A stretch of DNA of 64,000 nt from Cognatiyoonia sp965661665 (GTDB lineage: Bacteria; Pseudomonadota; Alphaproteobacteria; Rhodobacterales; Rhodobacteraceae). Positions 18,016-26,596 of this stretch are shown one piece after another. Position 1 is the stretch's first letter. Each line of letters begins with the position of its first letter. Location: assembly GCF_965661665.1 (NCBI RefSeq), contig NZ_CBFIEO010000011.1, positions 1-64,000 of the forward strand, in the 5' to 3' direction. Below the pieces are notes generated by a model. It was not told the DNA's origin. It saw only the letters and a program-made list of their open reading frames with translations, and searched no databases. The position numbers were made by a program, and so were the translations under genes.

Positions 18016-19284
18016 ATGAAACTATTTTCGAAAACTGGATTGGGGCTGGCCACTGCGATGGCGGTTGGCCTGACCGCTCCGGCAAATGCTGAGACCGAAC
18101 TGACAATGTATTACCCGATTGCGGTCGGGGGTGCCTTGACCGAAGTGGTCGACGGCATCGTTGCAGACTTTGAAGCTGCAAACCCTGACATCAAAGTGAA
18201 CGCGATCTATTCGGGCAACTACGATGACACGCGCGTGCGTGCCTTGTCCGCACTTGCCTCTGGTGAGCCTGCCCAATTGGCGGTGATGTTTTCTATCGAC
18301 GCCTATGACCTGATCGAACAGGATTTGGTGATCCCGTTCGAGGAGGTCGCAACAACGGATGCGGACAAAGAATGGTTGAATGGATTCTATCCCGCGCTCA
18401 TGGCCAATGGTACGATCGAAGGCCAGACATGGGGCATTCCGTTTCAGCGCTCAACGATCGTGGCTTATTACAACAAGGATATGTTCCGCGCCGCAGGTCT
18501 TGACCCCGAAGCACCACCTACGACTTGGGATGAAATGATTTCTATGGGTAAGGCTCTGACTCAAGGCGACACCTACGGCCTGATGATCCCCTCTACCGGA
18601 TATCCTTATTGGATGTTCCAGGCGCTTGCGATCCAGAATGGCAAAGAGGTCATGTCCGATGATGGTCTGACCACTTACTTCGACGACGCAACCGTTGTGG
18701 AAACGCTGGAATTCTGGAAATCGCTTTCGTCGGAACATGGCATCATGCCAACAGGTACCGTTGAATGGGGCACATTGCGTCAGGCGTTCCTTGAAGGCCA
18801 AACCGCGATGATGTGGCATTCCACTGGCAACCTGACAGCGGTCAAAAATGGTGCGAGCTTTGACTTTGGCGTGGCCGAACTGCCCGCCAATGTGCGCAAA
18901 GGCTCGCCAACAGGGGGCGGCAACTTCTACCTGTTCAAAGATACGTCTGACGAAGAGCGCGCCGCTGCAATGAAGTTGATCCAGTTCATGACTGCGCCTG
19001 ATCAGGCCGCCGCATGGTCCATTGGCACTGGCTACATGGGTGTGTCACCCGCAGCCTATGAAACAGATGCTCTGCAAGCCTACACAGCTGAATTCCCGCC
19101 TGCCCTGGTGGCACGCAACCAGCTGGAAAACGCTGTGGCCGAATTCTCGACCTTCGAGACAGCCCGTGTACGCGATGGTCTCAACAATGCGATCCAATCC
19201 GCTTTGACCGGCGCGAAAGAGCCAGCTGATGCACTTGCCGAGGCACAGGCCGCCGCTGAGCGCCTGCTCAAAGACTACCAGTAA
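18016..19284 (+). CDS. ugpB: Periplasmic glycerol-3-phosphate-type binding protein (UgpB-like)
   Basis: The 422-residue protein has a Sec signal peptide (KLFSKTGLGLATAMAVGL, cleavage near ANAE at residue 26). It then has a family 1 solute-binding fold with TMYYPIAVGGALTEVVDG and NAIYSGNYDDTRVRAL near the N-terminus. That N-terminal pattern resembles UgpB, which binds glycerol-3-phosphate and glycerophosphocholine, more than maltose- or lactose-binding proteins. The downstream phosphodiesterase supports a glycerophosphodiester ligand. A GGGAGAG ribosome site precedes ATG 18016. Confidence 0.8.
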   Translation: MKLFSKTGLGLATAMAVGLTAPANAETELTMYYPIAVGGALTEVVDGIVADFEAANPDIKVNAIYSGNYDDTRVRALSALASGEPAQLAVMFSIDAYDLIEQDLVIPFEEVATTDADKEWLNGFYPALMANGTIEGQTWGIPFQRSTIVAYYNKDMFRAAGLDPEAPPTTWDEMISMGKALTQGDTYGLMIPSTGYPYWMFQALAIQNGKEVMSDDGLTTYFDDATVVETLEFWKSLSSEHGIMPTGTVEWGTLRQAFLEGQTAMMWHSTGNLTAVKNGASFDFGVAELPANVRKGSPTGGGNFYLFKDTSDEERAAAMKLIQFMTAPDQAAAWSIGTGYMGVSPAAYETDALQAYTAEFPPALVARNQLENAVAEFSTFETARVRDGLNNAIQSALTGAKEPADALAEAQAAAERLLKDYQ

Positions 19285-19292
19285 AACTACTG

Positions 19293-19323
19293 GCGGGGCT
19301 GGCGCGTTGTTCGTGCCGGCCCA
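19293..19323 (+). promoter_or_regulatory. Stem-loop after the binding-protein gene
   Basis: GGGCTGGC and GCCGGCCC can pair (one G-U) across a loop of about a dozen bases, directly after the binding-protein stop codon. Such intergenic stems often stabilise the binding-protein message relative to the permeases. There is no U-tract, so it is probably not a full terminator. Confidence 0.4.
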
Positions 19324-19349
19324 CCTCTTTCCCACAGCGGAGACGCGCC

Positions 19350-20243
19350 ATGTCAGCCCACGCCAATCTTGAACGCCGCAGACAGGCCATTTATGGCTGG
19401 CTGTTGCTGTCGCCTGCCGCTGTTCTGTTGACGTTGTTTGCGTTCTATCCGTCGGTCGCGACTTTGTGGTCAAGCCTGTTTTCCCGCGGCACGCGTCGCA
19501 AACCTACCGAATTTGCAGGCACCGAGAACTACGCCGATCTCTTTGCCGATCCGACTTTCTGGATCGTGATCAAGAACAACCTGCTTTACGCAGGTATCAC
19601 AATCCCTGTGTCAATCTTCATCGCGCTCTCGATGGCGCTTTGGGCAAATGGAAAAATCCGCGCCCGTGGCTTTGTGCGCACTGCCTATTTCACACCGACC
19701 GTCTTGCCGATGATCGCGGCGGCAAACCTGTGGCTTTTCTTTTATACGCCCGGCCTTGGGGTGCTGGACCAGATCGGCAGTCTGTTTGGCCTGCCGTCCG
19801 TTAACTGGCTGGGCCAGCCGGAAACCGCGCTTTGGGCGATCATCATTGTGACCATCTGGAAAGAGGCGGGGTTCTTCATGATCTTCTACCTCGCCGCGCT
19901 TCAGACGATCCCGGCGGACCTCAAGGAAGCCGCCGATATCGAAGGGGCCAGCCGCTGGACATATACGCGCCGGATCGTGTTGCCGCTGCTTATGCCCACA
20001 ACCCTGTTCATCGCGGTAAATGCCATGATCAACTCGGTCAAACTGATCGACCATTTGTTCATATTGACCAAAGGCGGGCCATCAGATGCCTCAAAACTCA
20101 TCCTCTATTACATCTACGAGATGGCATTCGCCTTTTTTGACGCGCCAAGTGCAGCGGCCATGACGATGATGGTCATTGGAGTGCTGGGGATCGTTGCGGC
20201 TGTGCAGTTCCTATATCTCGACAGAAGGACGCACTACCAATGA
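19350..20243 (+). CDS. ugpA: ABC importer permease, UgpA type
   Basis: The 297-residue inner-membrane protein has about six transmembrane segments, the first near residues 15-35 (YGWLLLSPAAVLLTLFAFYP). The EAA loop that contacts the ATPase reads EAADIEGASRWTYTRRIVLP. It forms the translocation path with the next gene product. The preceding gap is 65 bp and contains a stem-loop. It overlaps the second permease gene by 4 bp (ATGA). Confidence 0.87.
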   Translation: MSAHANLERRRQAIYGWLLLSPAAVLLTLFAFYPSVATLWSSLFSRGTRRKPTEFAGTENYADLFADPTFWIVIKNNLLYAGITIPVSIFIALSMALWANGKIRARGFVRTAYFTPTVLPMIAAANLWLFFYTPGLGVLDQIGSLFGLPSVNWLGQPETALWAIIIVTIWKEAGFFMIFYLAALQTIPADLKEAADIEGASRWTYTRRIVLPLLMPTTLFIAVNAMINSVKLIDHLFILTKGGPSDASKLILYYIYEMAFAFFDAPSAAAMTMMVIGVLGIVAAVQFLYLDRRTHYQ

Positions 20244-21049
20244 AGAGCCTGACCAAATTCATGGACAGCTTTGGCGCAATCCTTTTGGCGATCATCTGGA
20301 TTTCACCGTTACTGTTCGCCTTCTGGGCCGCAACACATTCGACGTCAGATGCGGTCAATCTGAAACTGTTCTCGCCTTGGACATTGGATAACTTTCGCGT
20401 GGCCTGGGAGGGCGCGCCATGGCTGAAGTATTTCATCAACACCTTCATGCTGGTGACCGTGATCCTGATCGGGCAATTCGTGCTGACGACATTAGCAGGC
20501 TTCGCCTTTGCGCAGTTGAATTTCCCCGGCAAGGATTTCGTGTTCATTCTGGTACTGATGCAGCTTTTCATCCTGCCCGAAGTGCTGATCGTTGAAAACT
20601 ACGCCATGATCTCGCGGCTAGGGCTGTTTGATACGATCCTTGGTGTTGGGATGCCCTATATGGCCAGCGCATTTGGCATATTCCTGATGCGTCAGTCTTT
20701 TAAGGGTGTCCCCATTGAATTGCACGAGGCCGCGCGGATTGAGGGCTGTGGATTGCTGGGCATTCTGTGGCGGGTTTATGTGCCCTTGGCAAAACCCACA
20801 TATCTGGCCTATGCGCTGGTTTCGGTCTCTACCCACTGGAACAATTTCCTGTGGCCCTTGATCGTCACTAACTCTCCGGAAACGCGGCCTCTGACGGTGG
20901 GTTTGTCGATCTTTGGCGCGCCTGAAAACGGTGTGGATATCAGCGTCATCTCGGCCGCAACTCTGATGTCTGTCGCGCCATTGCTGATAGCGTTCCTGAT
21001 CTTCCAACGCCAATTTGTCCAAGCCTTCCTGCGCGCAGGGATCAAATGA
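20240..21049 (+). CDS. ugpE: ABC importer permease, UgpE type
   Basis: The 269-residue membrane protein has six predicted transmembrane segments and the EAA loop ELHEAARIEGCGLLGILWRV (about residues 158-177). It is the second half of the permease heterodimer of the Ugp-like importer. Start and stop overlap the neighbouring genes by 4 bp each, which supports a coupled operon of regulator, ATPase, binding protein, two permeases and phosphodiesterase. Confidence 0.87.
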   Translation: MKSLTKFMDSFGAILLAIIWISPLLFAFWAATHSTSDAVNLKLFSPWTLDNFRVAWEGAPWLKYFINTFMLVTVILIGQFVLTTLAGFAFAQLNFPGKDFVFILVLMQLFILPEVLIVENYAMISRLGLFDTILGVGMPYMASAFGIFLMRQSFKGVPIELHEAARIEGCGLLGILWRVYVPLAKPTYLAYALVSVSTHWNNFLWPLIVTNSPETRPLTVGLSIFGAPENGVDISVISAATLMSVAPLLIAFLIFQRQFVQAFLRAGIK

Positions 21050-21846
21050 AAACAATCTTGCAGATCTCCGACACGCATATCGTGGCACCAGGTGGGCGTG
21101 TCGCGGGTCGGCTCGACACTGCAGATGCCCTGGATCGCCTAGTCATCCGGATCGGTGCAATCCGTCACCAGATCGGGGGGCTGGATGCAGTGCTTGTGAG
21201 CGGGGATCTCAGCGATGATGGCAGTGCGCGAAGCTATGACCACTTTAAAAAGCTGATCGCCCCTCTAGGGGTGCCGCTGCATGTCATACCTGGCAACCAC
21301 GATGCACGCGCGCCGATGCGTGCGGCCTTTGCGGATCAGATCCCGGGCGCGGGTCCTATCAACTGGGACCACAGGATCGGAGAGGTTTGCCTGATCGGCC
21401 TGGACACATTGGTCGAGGGGCAAAAGCACGGAACCCTGACCCGGGAGACGCTGGCCTTCCTGCGTGCCGCATTGAACCGCGCGGATGGCCTTCCGGTTTT
21501 GCTGGCGTTGCATCATCCACCGTTTCCATGTGGCATCAGGTTCATGGATGACATCGGTCTGACCAATAAACAGGATTTCGCAGACGCCGTCTGCAGCTAT
21601 GCAGGTGAGCTTCGGATTGTCTGCGGGCATATCCACGCCATGATGATTCAGACAATTGCAGGCCATGTCGCGATCTCTGCACCATCGCCCAATAGCACCT
21701 TTGCCTATGACCGGCGGCCTGATGCGCCGGTTGGGTTTCATACCCAGGAGGATGGATGCCTGCTGCACCGATGGGATGGAGGCTTTCAGTCGATCCGCAT
21801 TGGCCCAGATGACGGTAACGGTCCCTTTCCATTCCAGACCTCTTGA
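21046..21846 (+). CDS. Calcineurin-like phosphodiesterase (GpdQ/class III cNMP PDE type)
   Basis: The 266-residue binuclear metallophosphoesterase shows all metal-ligand blocks in order: SDTH, VSGDLSDDG, PGNHD, LALHHPP and CGHIH. The family includes GpdQ, which hydrolyses glycerophosphodiesters, and cyclic nucleotide phosphodiesterases. Being the last coupled gene of a Ugp-like import operon, it probably hydrolyses imported glycerophosphodiesters to glycerol-3-phosphate in the cytoplasm. No signal peptide is seen. Confidence 0.85.
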   Translation: MKTILQISDTHIVAPGGRVAGRLDTADALDRLVIRIGAIRHQIGGLDAVLVSGDLSDDGSARSYDHFKKLIAPLGVPLHVIPGNHDARAPMRAAFADQIPGAGPINWDHRIGEVCLIGLDTLVEGQKHGTLTRETLAFLRAALNRADGLPVLLALHHPPFPCGIRFMDDIGLTNKQDFADAVCSYAGELRIVCGHIHAMMIQTIAGHVAISAPSPNSTFAYDRRPDAPVGFHTQEDGCLLHRWDGGFQSIRIGPDDGNGPFPFQTS

Positions 21847-21865
21847 AGGCAGGAGAGTATGACCG

Positions 21866-23521
21866 GTGAGTGAACCGCACGCCCTTCAAATCGTCATACA
21901 GATCGCTGGCGCTGCGGCCCTGTTGATTTGGGCCGTGCGTCTTGTGCGCACCGGCGTTGAGCGTGGGTTTGCCGCGCCGATGCGTAGCTGGTTGCGTCAT
22001 TCTACCAAGAACCGATTGCTAGCGGCGGGTACAGGCATGGGTGCTGCAGTGTTGCTGCAAAGCGCAACTGCGGTTGCCGTGCTGGTGTCCAACTTTGTCT
22101 CTAAGAGTGCGCTGGGAGCGGCGACAGGGCTGGCGATCCTATTGGGGGCTGATGTCGGATCCGCAGTGGTGACGCAGCTTCTGATGGTGCGTCAGCCTCT
22201 GCTGATCCCTTTGCTTCTGGTGATCGGGGTCACTGTGTTTCTGCGCGGCGACGGCAGCAGCACGCGGCAGATTGGCCGGATCATGATTGGGCTTGCCCTG
22301 ATTTTTGTGTCTCTGGAGATGATCCGGGGTGCCACCGAGCCGATGATATCCCATCCCGGCACGCAGGCCATCATGGCCTATCTGGGTAGCGATCTGCTGA
22401 CCGCTTTCGTCATTGGCGCTGTGTTCGCGTGGGGCGTCCATTCAAGCGTTGCTGCGGTATTGCTGTTCGTCACATTGACTGGTCAATCCATCCTTCCAAC
22501 CCCTGCTGCCGCCGCCATGATCCTTGGGGCCAATCTGGGTGGGGGCGTTATTGCATATGTACTGACCTATTCCGCACCAATCGCGTCACGACGGATGGTC
22601 ATGGCCAATCTGATCCTCCGAGGCGGTGGTGCTGCACTGGTCCTCCTCGGGATTGTCGCGATGCCAGATTTGTTAACCGGGCTTGGTGCGACGCCAGACC
22701 GGCAAGCCATCAATCTGCACCTTGCGTTTAACGTCGGCCTAGCGCTTGTGACACTCCCATTTATGGGGCCGATTATGGCCGTGGCGCCATATCTCATGCC
22801 CGAAAGACCCGATCAATCTGGAGGGCTGAAGGTCGCCAGCGCCCTTGATCCCGCTCTGCTGGACCGCCCCGGGCGTGCCATTGACTGTGCGGCGCGCGAG
22901 CTTTTGGCGATGGGCCAAAAGATTGAACAAATGCTGATCACGGTTGAACCCATTTACGACCACTGGAACACCGCCACCGCCAGCTTGATCGCCGATCAGG
23001 ACAAGGCCGTCAAACAGACCCATCTGGAGATCAAACTCTATCTCGCGCGCCTTGGGCAAAAGGGCATGGACGAAGACCTGAGCCGTCGGTCTATGGAACT
23101 TGCCTCGATTTCATCCAGTCTGGATTCCGCATCTGATGCCATCACGCGGATTATGCTGGAACTCGCCAAGCGACTTGATCTGCAAAACTTACAATTCTCG
23201 TCCCAGGGTCGCGAGGAAATCCGTGATTTCACGGACCGCGTTCAAGGCAATGTGCAGCTCGCCCTGAATGTGATGATGAACCAAAACCCAGCCGAAGCCC
23301 GCGAACTTGTGGCGGCCAAGGAAAAAGTGCGCAAAGTCGAGCAAAAACTTCAGCGCAGCCATATTGGTCGCCTTCGGGATGGGCTGTCCGAGAGCATAGA
23401 AACGAGCAACATCCATCAGGAAACGCTTCGCGCATTAAAGCAAATCAACACAGCATTTTCGATGGTCGCTCACCCCATTCTGTTAAAGTCTGGTGACCTC
23501 CTAAAAAGCCGTCTCACTTAG
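21866..23521 (+). CDS. Na/Pi cotransporter family protein with PhoU-like C-terminal domain
   Basis: The 551-residue protein has two inverted NptA-type repeats marked by LLQSATAVAVLVSNF and GVHSSVAAVLLF, each with several membrane segments (up to about residue 310). A long helical PhoU-like tail follows. Bacterial members move phosphate, often outward. At the end of an organophosphate uptake operon, export of surplus phosphate released inside the cell is a sensible role (inference). The start is GTG 21866, 8 bases after AGGAGAG; no in-frame ATG is near. A strong hairpin follows the gene. Confidence 0.83.
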   Translation: MSEPHALQIVIQIAGAAALLIWAVRLVRTGVERGFAAPMRSWLRHSTKNRLLAAGTGMGAAVLLQSATAVAVLVSNFVSKSALGAATGLAILLGADVGSAVVTQLLMVRQPLLIPLLLVIGVTVFLRGDGSSTRQIGRIMIGLALIFVSLEMIRGATEPMISHPGTQAIMAYLGSDLLTAFVIGAVFAWGVHSSVAAVLLFVTLTGQSILPTPAAAAMILGANLGGGVIAYVLTYSAPIASRRMVMANLILRGGGAALVLLGIVAMPDLLTGLGATPDRQAINLHLAFNVGLALVTLPFMGPIMAVAPYLMPERPDQSGGLKVASALDPALLDRPGRAIDCAARELLAMGQKIEQMLITVEPIYDHWNTATASLIADQDKAVKQTHLEIKLYLARLGQKGMDEDLSRRSMELASISSSLDSASDAITRIMLELAKRLDLQNLQFSSQGREEIRDFTDRVQGNVQLALNVMMNQNPAEARELVAAKEKVRKVEQKLQRSHIGRLRDGLSESIETSNIHQETLRALKQINTAFSMVAHPILLKSGDLLKSRLT

Positions 23522-23549
23522 GATGGCTTCTTCAATTCAAATCGGCTTC

Positions 23550-23573
23550 GAGGTGCAAAGGCTATTGCACCTC
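23550..23573 (+). terminator. Hairpin terminator of the ugp-like operon
   Basis: GAGGTGCAA pairs perfectly with TTGCACCTC across a 6-base loop, 28 bp after the transporter stop and before the convergent hchA-like gene. The following bases are pyrimidine-rich (TCTTCTATTT) rather than a pure T run. Confidence 0.65.
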
Positions 23574-23596
23574 TCTTCTATTTGTGCGGGGTCGAC

Positions 23597-24466
23597 CTAA
23601 GAATTTGCTTCTGTACGCTTCAACAAAGTCGTTGCGGCAAGCCGACCGAAGCTATTGGCAGCCTGCGGGCTTGCACCTGTGACGAGGCGGCGGTCAACGT
23701 GAGTCGAACTGTCGGCTTTTTTGTTGATTGTTTGCACGCCCAATGCGTTCAGCTTTTCGCATACCCACCACGGCATTGGTCCGGGTAAATATCCGATTAT
23801 CGGCGTTTGCTTGTCCACCGCATCTGGGAAAACGGTGATCTTATAGCCGTCATACAAGAAGCCAGCGTCGTTATTCGCAGCCAACAACGCAGCGGGACCG
23901 TGACACAAAGCGAGGGTATGAAGGCCTGCGTTGTGCGCCCAGTGCAGTACTTTGCCCAGATCAGCATTATTGGGTAACCCAAGCATCGCGCCGTGGCCGC
24001 CGGGGATGAACACTGCGGCATATGGGGCGTCATCTGTCATCGAATTTGCTGCAAAATCGGCAAGGCTACCAGGGTTCTGAAATGCGTCGGCAAAGTCACG
24101 GTACAGCTTTTGGATATCTCCGTCTTCCGCGGGCATCGCCCATTCTTCGATTGCAACAGGCGCGCCAGTCGGTGTGATAACGTCAATCTCGAACCCTGCG
24201 TTCATCAGATGCAACATCGGCAGGCCCATCTCGACGGGGTGGTTCCCTGTCGAGAACTTCTTGCCGTTGGCCATCGTCAAGTTGCGCTCTTCGGTGCAAA
24301 CCATGAGGACGCGGTTGCGGGTGCCCTCATAGCATTCCGTGTAGGCACCACCATCGTAGTCAGTGGTGGATGATGTACCCAGTTTGATCGCAAGGGGCGA
24401 CGGGCTAAATGCACCGTCGGCTGTCAGTTGCGGTTGTGCACCGAAGATTTTACGAAGGAAGCCCAT
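23597..24466 (-). CDS. hchA: HchA/Hsp31-like DJ-1/PfpI protein (glyoxalase III/deglycase type)
   Basis: The 289-residue protein has the DJ-1 nucleophile elbow LALCHGPAAL with Cys188, an upstream acidic helix and the N-terminal extension typical of HchA. The family converts methylglyoxal to lactate without glutathione and repairs glycated proteins or acts as a holdase. The gene begins one base after the nitroreductase stop, so the two are co-transcribed. The module is divergent from an HxlR regulator, which points to an electrophile response. Confidence 0.85.
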   Translation of the reverse strand: MGFLRKIFGAQPQLTADGAFSPSPLAIKLGTSSTTDYDGGAYTECYEGTRNRVLMVCTEERNLTMANGKKFSTGNHPVEMGLPMLHLMNAGFEIDVITPTGAPVAIEEWAMPAEDGDIQKLYRDFADAFQNPGSLADFAANSMTDDAPYAAVFIPGGHGAMLGLPNNADLGKVLHWAHNAGLHTLALCHGPAALLAANNDAGFLYDGYKITVFPDAVDKQTPIIGYLPGPMPWWVCEKLNALGVQTINKKADSSTHVDRRLVTGASPQAANSFGRLAATTLLKRTEANS

Positions 24467-24467
24467 A

Positions 24468-25109
24468 TCAGTTTACCTCCGTCACGATGGTGTCGTGCGA
24501 TTTGCGAACCTTATCCATTGGAAGCAACCAATCGCCGGTTGGATCGCGGTAGCCCAAAGGCATCAAGACGATGGACCGCAAACCACGTTCTCTCAAGCCA
24601 AGGATGGCATCCACCGCATCAGGGTCAAACCCCTCCATTGGTGTGCTGTCGACCTCTTGTTCTGCTGCGGCGACCAGCGCGATACCAAGCGCTATATAAG
24701 CTTGGCGCGCCGCGTGGGCATAGTTTATCTCCGCATCGCGAGACAAGTAGTTGGACTTCAGGTTGTCATAATAGGCGTGCAGCATCGGCAGATCGCCACG
24801 CGCCTCAACGTTCAGGCCCACGACTTCGTCGATACGCTCGGCGGTGTAGTTGTCCCACGCGGCGAAAACCAAGACATGAGACCCATCTGTGATCTGAGCC
24901 TGTCCGCCTGCGGCCTCGGCAATTTTGCGACGGATCTCAGCGTTCCTTACGACCAACAACTCAAACGGCTGCGTGCCACTGGACGTCGGCGCCATGCGGA
25001 CGGCCTCAATGATTGCATCAACTTTCTCCTGTGGGACAGCCTTGGCGGCGTCCATCTTTTTGGTTGCATAGCGCCAGTTCAGAAGATCATGGAGTGGTTT
25101 GGCTGTCAT
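24468..25109 (-). CDS. Nitroreductase-family NAD(P)H oxidoreductase
   Basis: The 213-residue flavoprotein of the NfsB-like group has the FMN-binding start LLNWRYATKKMD, the MAPTSSGTQPFELLVV segment and the C-terminal RSIVLMPLGYRDPTGDWL. Such enzymes reduce quinones, nitro compounds or other electrophiles with NAD(P)H in the cytoplasm. It is the first gene of a two-gene operon with the HchA-like protein and lies opposite the HxlR regulator. Confidence 0.85.
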   Translation of the reverse strand: MTAKPLHDLLNWRYATKKMDAAKAVPQEKVDAIIEAVRMAPTSSGTQPFELLVVRNAEIRRKIAEAAGGQAQITDGSHVLVFAAWDNYTAERIDEVVGLNVEARGDLPMLHAYYDNLKSNYLSRDAEINYAHAARQAYIALGIALVAAAEQEVDSTPMEGFDPDAVDAILGLRERGLRSIVLMPLGYRDPTGDWLLPMDKVRKSHDTIVTEVN

Positions 25110-25235
25110 GGGGTCAGGTCCTATTGTAAGTGCCTAGGGTGGTAGGTATATATTTGTTACCGACTATCTATGGGGAACCAGATTGTGCCGCAAGAAGGCA
25201 CATTTCTGAACCTCGGTTACACAAGGGGAACCGCC
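25110..25235. promoter_or_regulatory. Divergent promoter, nitroreductase/hxlR
   Basis: This is the non-coding gap between divergent genes. A possible dyad GGTA-N13-TACC (25141-25144 and 25158-25161) spans an AT-rich centre and could be the HxlR operator. The arms are short, so this is tentative. Confidence 0.35.
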
Positions 25236-25601
25236 ATGCTGGACGACGAACGCTGCCCCGATTGTAAGCGCATTAACGAAGTTCTGTCGCGGGTCGGCGA
25301 TCGGTGGAGCGTGCTGGTCGTGATCTCTTTGGCCGAATATGGAACGCTGCGGTTCAATGAACTCAAGCGCAACCTTGGCATCTCGCAACGCATGCTCAGT
25401 TTGACGCTGAAAGAGCTCGAGCGCGACGGCCTTGTGAACCGGACTTACCATCCAACAATCCCGCCGAAGGTCGAATACAACCTGACTGAGATGGGACAGT
25501 CGTTTCGCAAACCTGTCAGTGCCTTAGGGTATTGGGCGCTGGAAAACCTATCCAGGATCGATGATGCGCGCGAGACCTATGACGAGGCCGTCGCAAAGTA
25601 G
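25236..25601 (+). CDS. HxlR-family transcriptional regulator, possible redox sensor
   Basis: The 121-residue winged-helix protein has the HxlR core (GDRWSVLVV, LRFNELKRNLGISQRMLSLTLKELE, VEYNLTEMG). Two cysteines, CPDC, lie at residues 7-10. In related regulators such as YodB an N-terminal cysteine senses quinones or diamide. The divergent nitroreductase and HchA genes are plausible targets. ATG 25236 after AAGGGGAA is preferred over an upstream start at 25170. Confidence 0.85.
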   Translation: MLDDERCPDCKRINEVLSRVGDRWSVLVVISLAEYGTLRFNELKRNLGISQRMLSLTLKELERDGLVNRTYHPTIPPKVEYNLTEMGQSFRKPVSALGYWALENLSRIDDARETYDEAVAK

Positions 25602-26017
25602 GCACCCATCCCATAAGTCTAGGTTCTTCCTGGGAAAGCAGATGTTAGCGTTGGCTTGGCGAATTCGCACATTGTCCGGCAGAACTTGAGTTCAATCAAA
25701 TGTTGATTTTGCGCGTGCAACGAATGGCAGGAATGCGGATTGCAACCTCAGCATTTGGAGGTCATGCTCAAAGTCCGCTATGGGCCGTGAACGTCATTCG
25801 ATCTGATTGGCATTTTGGTAGAGTGCGCCTTTTCGTCGCTTTTTTGATTCGGGAGAAAAGCTGAAACAAACTGTGACACTAAACTAAGTGCTGGTTTTTA
25901 CGATGCAAACTAAGCAAGGCGAGCAAGCGGCTGAGATTGGTTGTGGGCAATATCGTTGGTATGCGCTTTCAACTATTCTTGAAAACGAATATTTATCGGT
26001 GTGTTAACTGTGTAACT
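25602..26017. other. 416-bp gap without a supported gene
   Basis: No ORF with a credible start and ribosome site is seen between hxlR and tRNA-Ala. The longest open stretch (about 25902-26006, plus strand) encodes a composition unlike the neighbours. The part around 25755-25800 looks like degraded sequence, but it could not be matched to anything. Confidence 0.5.
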
Positions 26018-26093
<76 letters not shown>

Positions 26094-26160
26094 TATCTGG
26101 CTGCGTTCTAGGCAGCGGTGGGGGCGAGATCAAGTGAAAAGATCACGCCCGCCTCATGTC

Positions 26161-26487
26161 TTAGTCTTCGTCGTTTGTGGCGACGTCGGCAAGCTCATCA
26201 AGGGAGACTGTGTCGTCGTCATCGTCGAGCACATCATCACCCAGATCGGCGTCAACGTCTTCATTATCGACGTCATCATCGAGCACCAGATCTTCATCCT
26301 CCGCCGCCTCTTTCGCCTTTTTGGACTGTGCGTCTTCAGCGTCTGCGACCATTGTGCGGGTCTTGGACGTATCAACGGTCACTTCGTTGCCGGTGTAAGG
26401 GCTGATAATTGGATCTGCGTTCAGATCGTAAAAGCGTTTGCCGGTTTCTGGGCAGACACGTTTGGTTCCCCATTCTTCCTTCGGCAT
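26161..26487 (-). CDS. FYDLN-acid protein (TIGR02300 family)
   Basis: The 108-residue protein begins MPKEEWGTKRVCPETGKRFYDLN and ends in a very acidic tail of Asp and Glu (about residues 62-108). That is exactly the layout of the TIGR02300/FYDLN_acid family of alphaproteobacteria. The N-terminal part contains a single Cys in a short zinc-ribbon-like segment. The function is unknown. ATG 26487 is chosen because the family starts here; an upstream in-frame start at 26574 adds unrelated residues. Confidence 0.9.
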   Translation of the reverse strand: MPKEEWGTKRVCPETGKRFYDLNADPIISPYTGNEVTVDTSKTRTMVADAEDAQSKKAKEAAEDEDLVLDDDVDNEDVDADLGDDVLDDDDDTVSLDELADVATNDED

Positions 26488-26596
26488 AATCGATTCCCTT
26501 TTAATCTTGGATGCGCTTGCAGTGGATCGTCGCCAACTGCCATAAGCATCGCGTGGTGTCAAAGGCTTTGACACGTTTCAACTTCGAAGGGTGGAC

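Noticed and set aside
24363..25145. 260-residue plus-strand ORF
   Set aside because: Antisense to the nitroreductase gene, with no family features or ribosome site.
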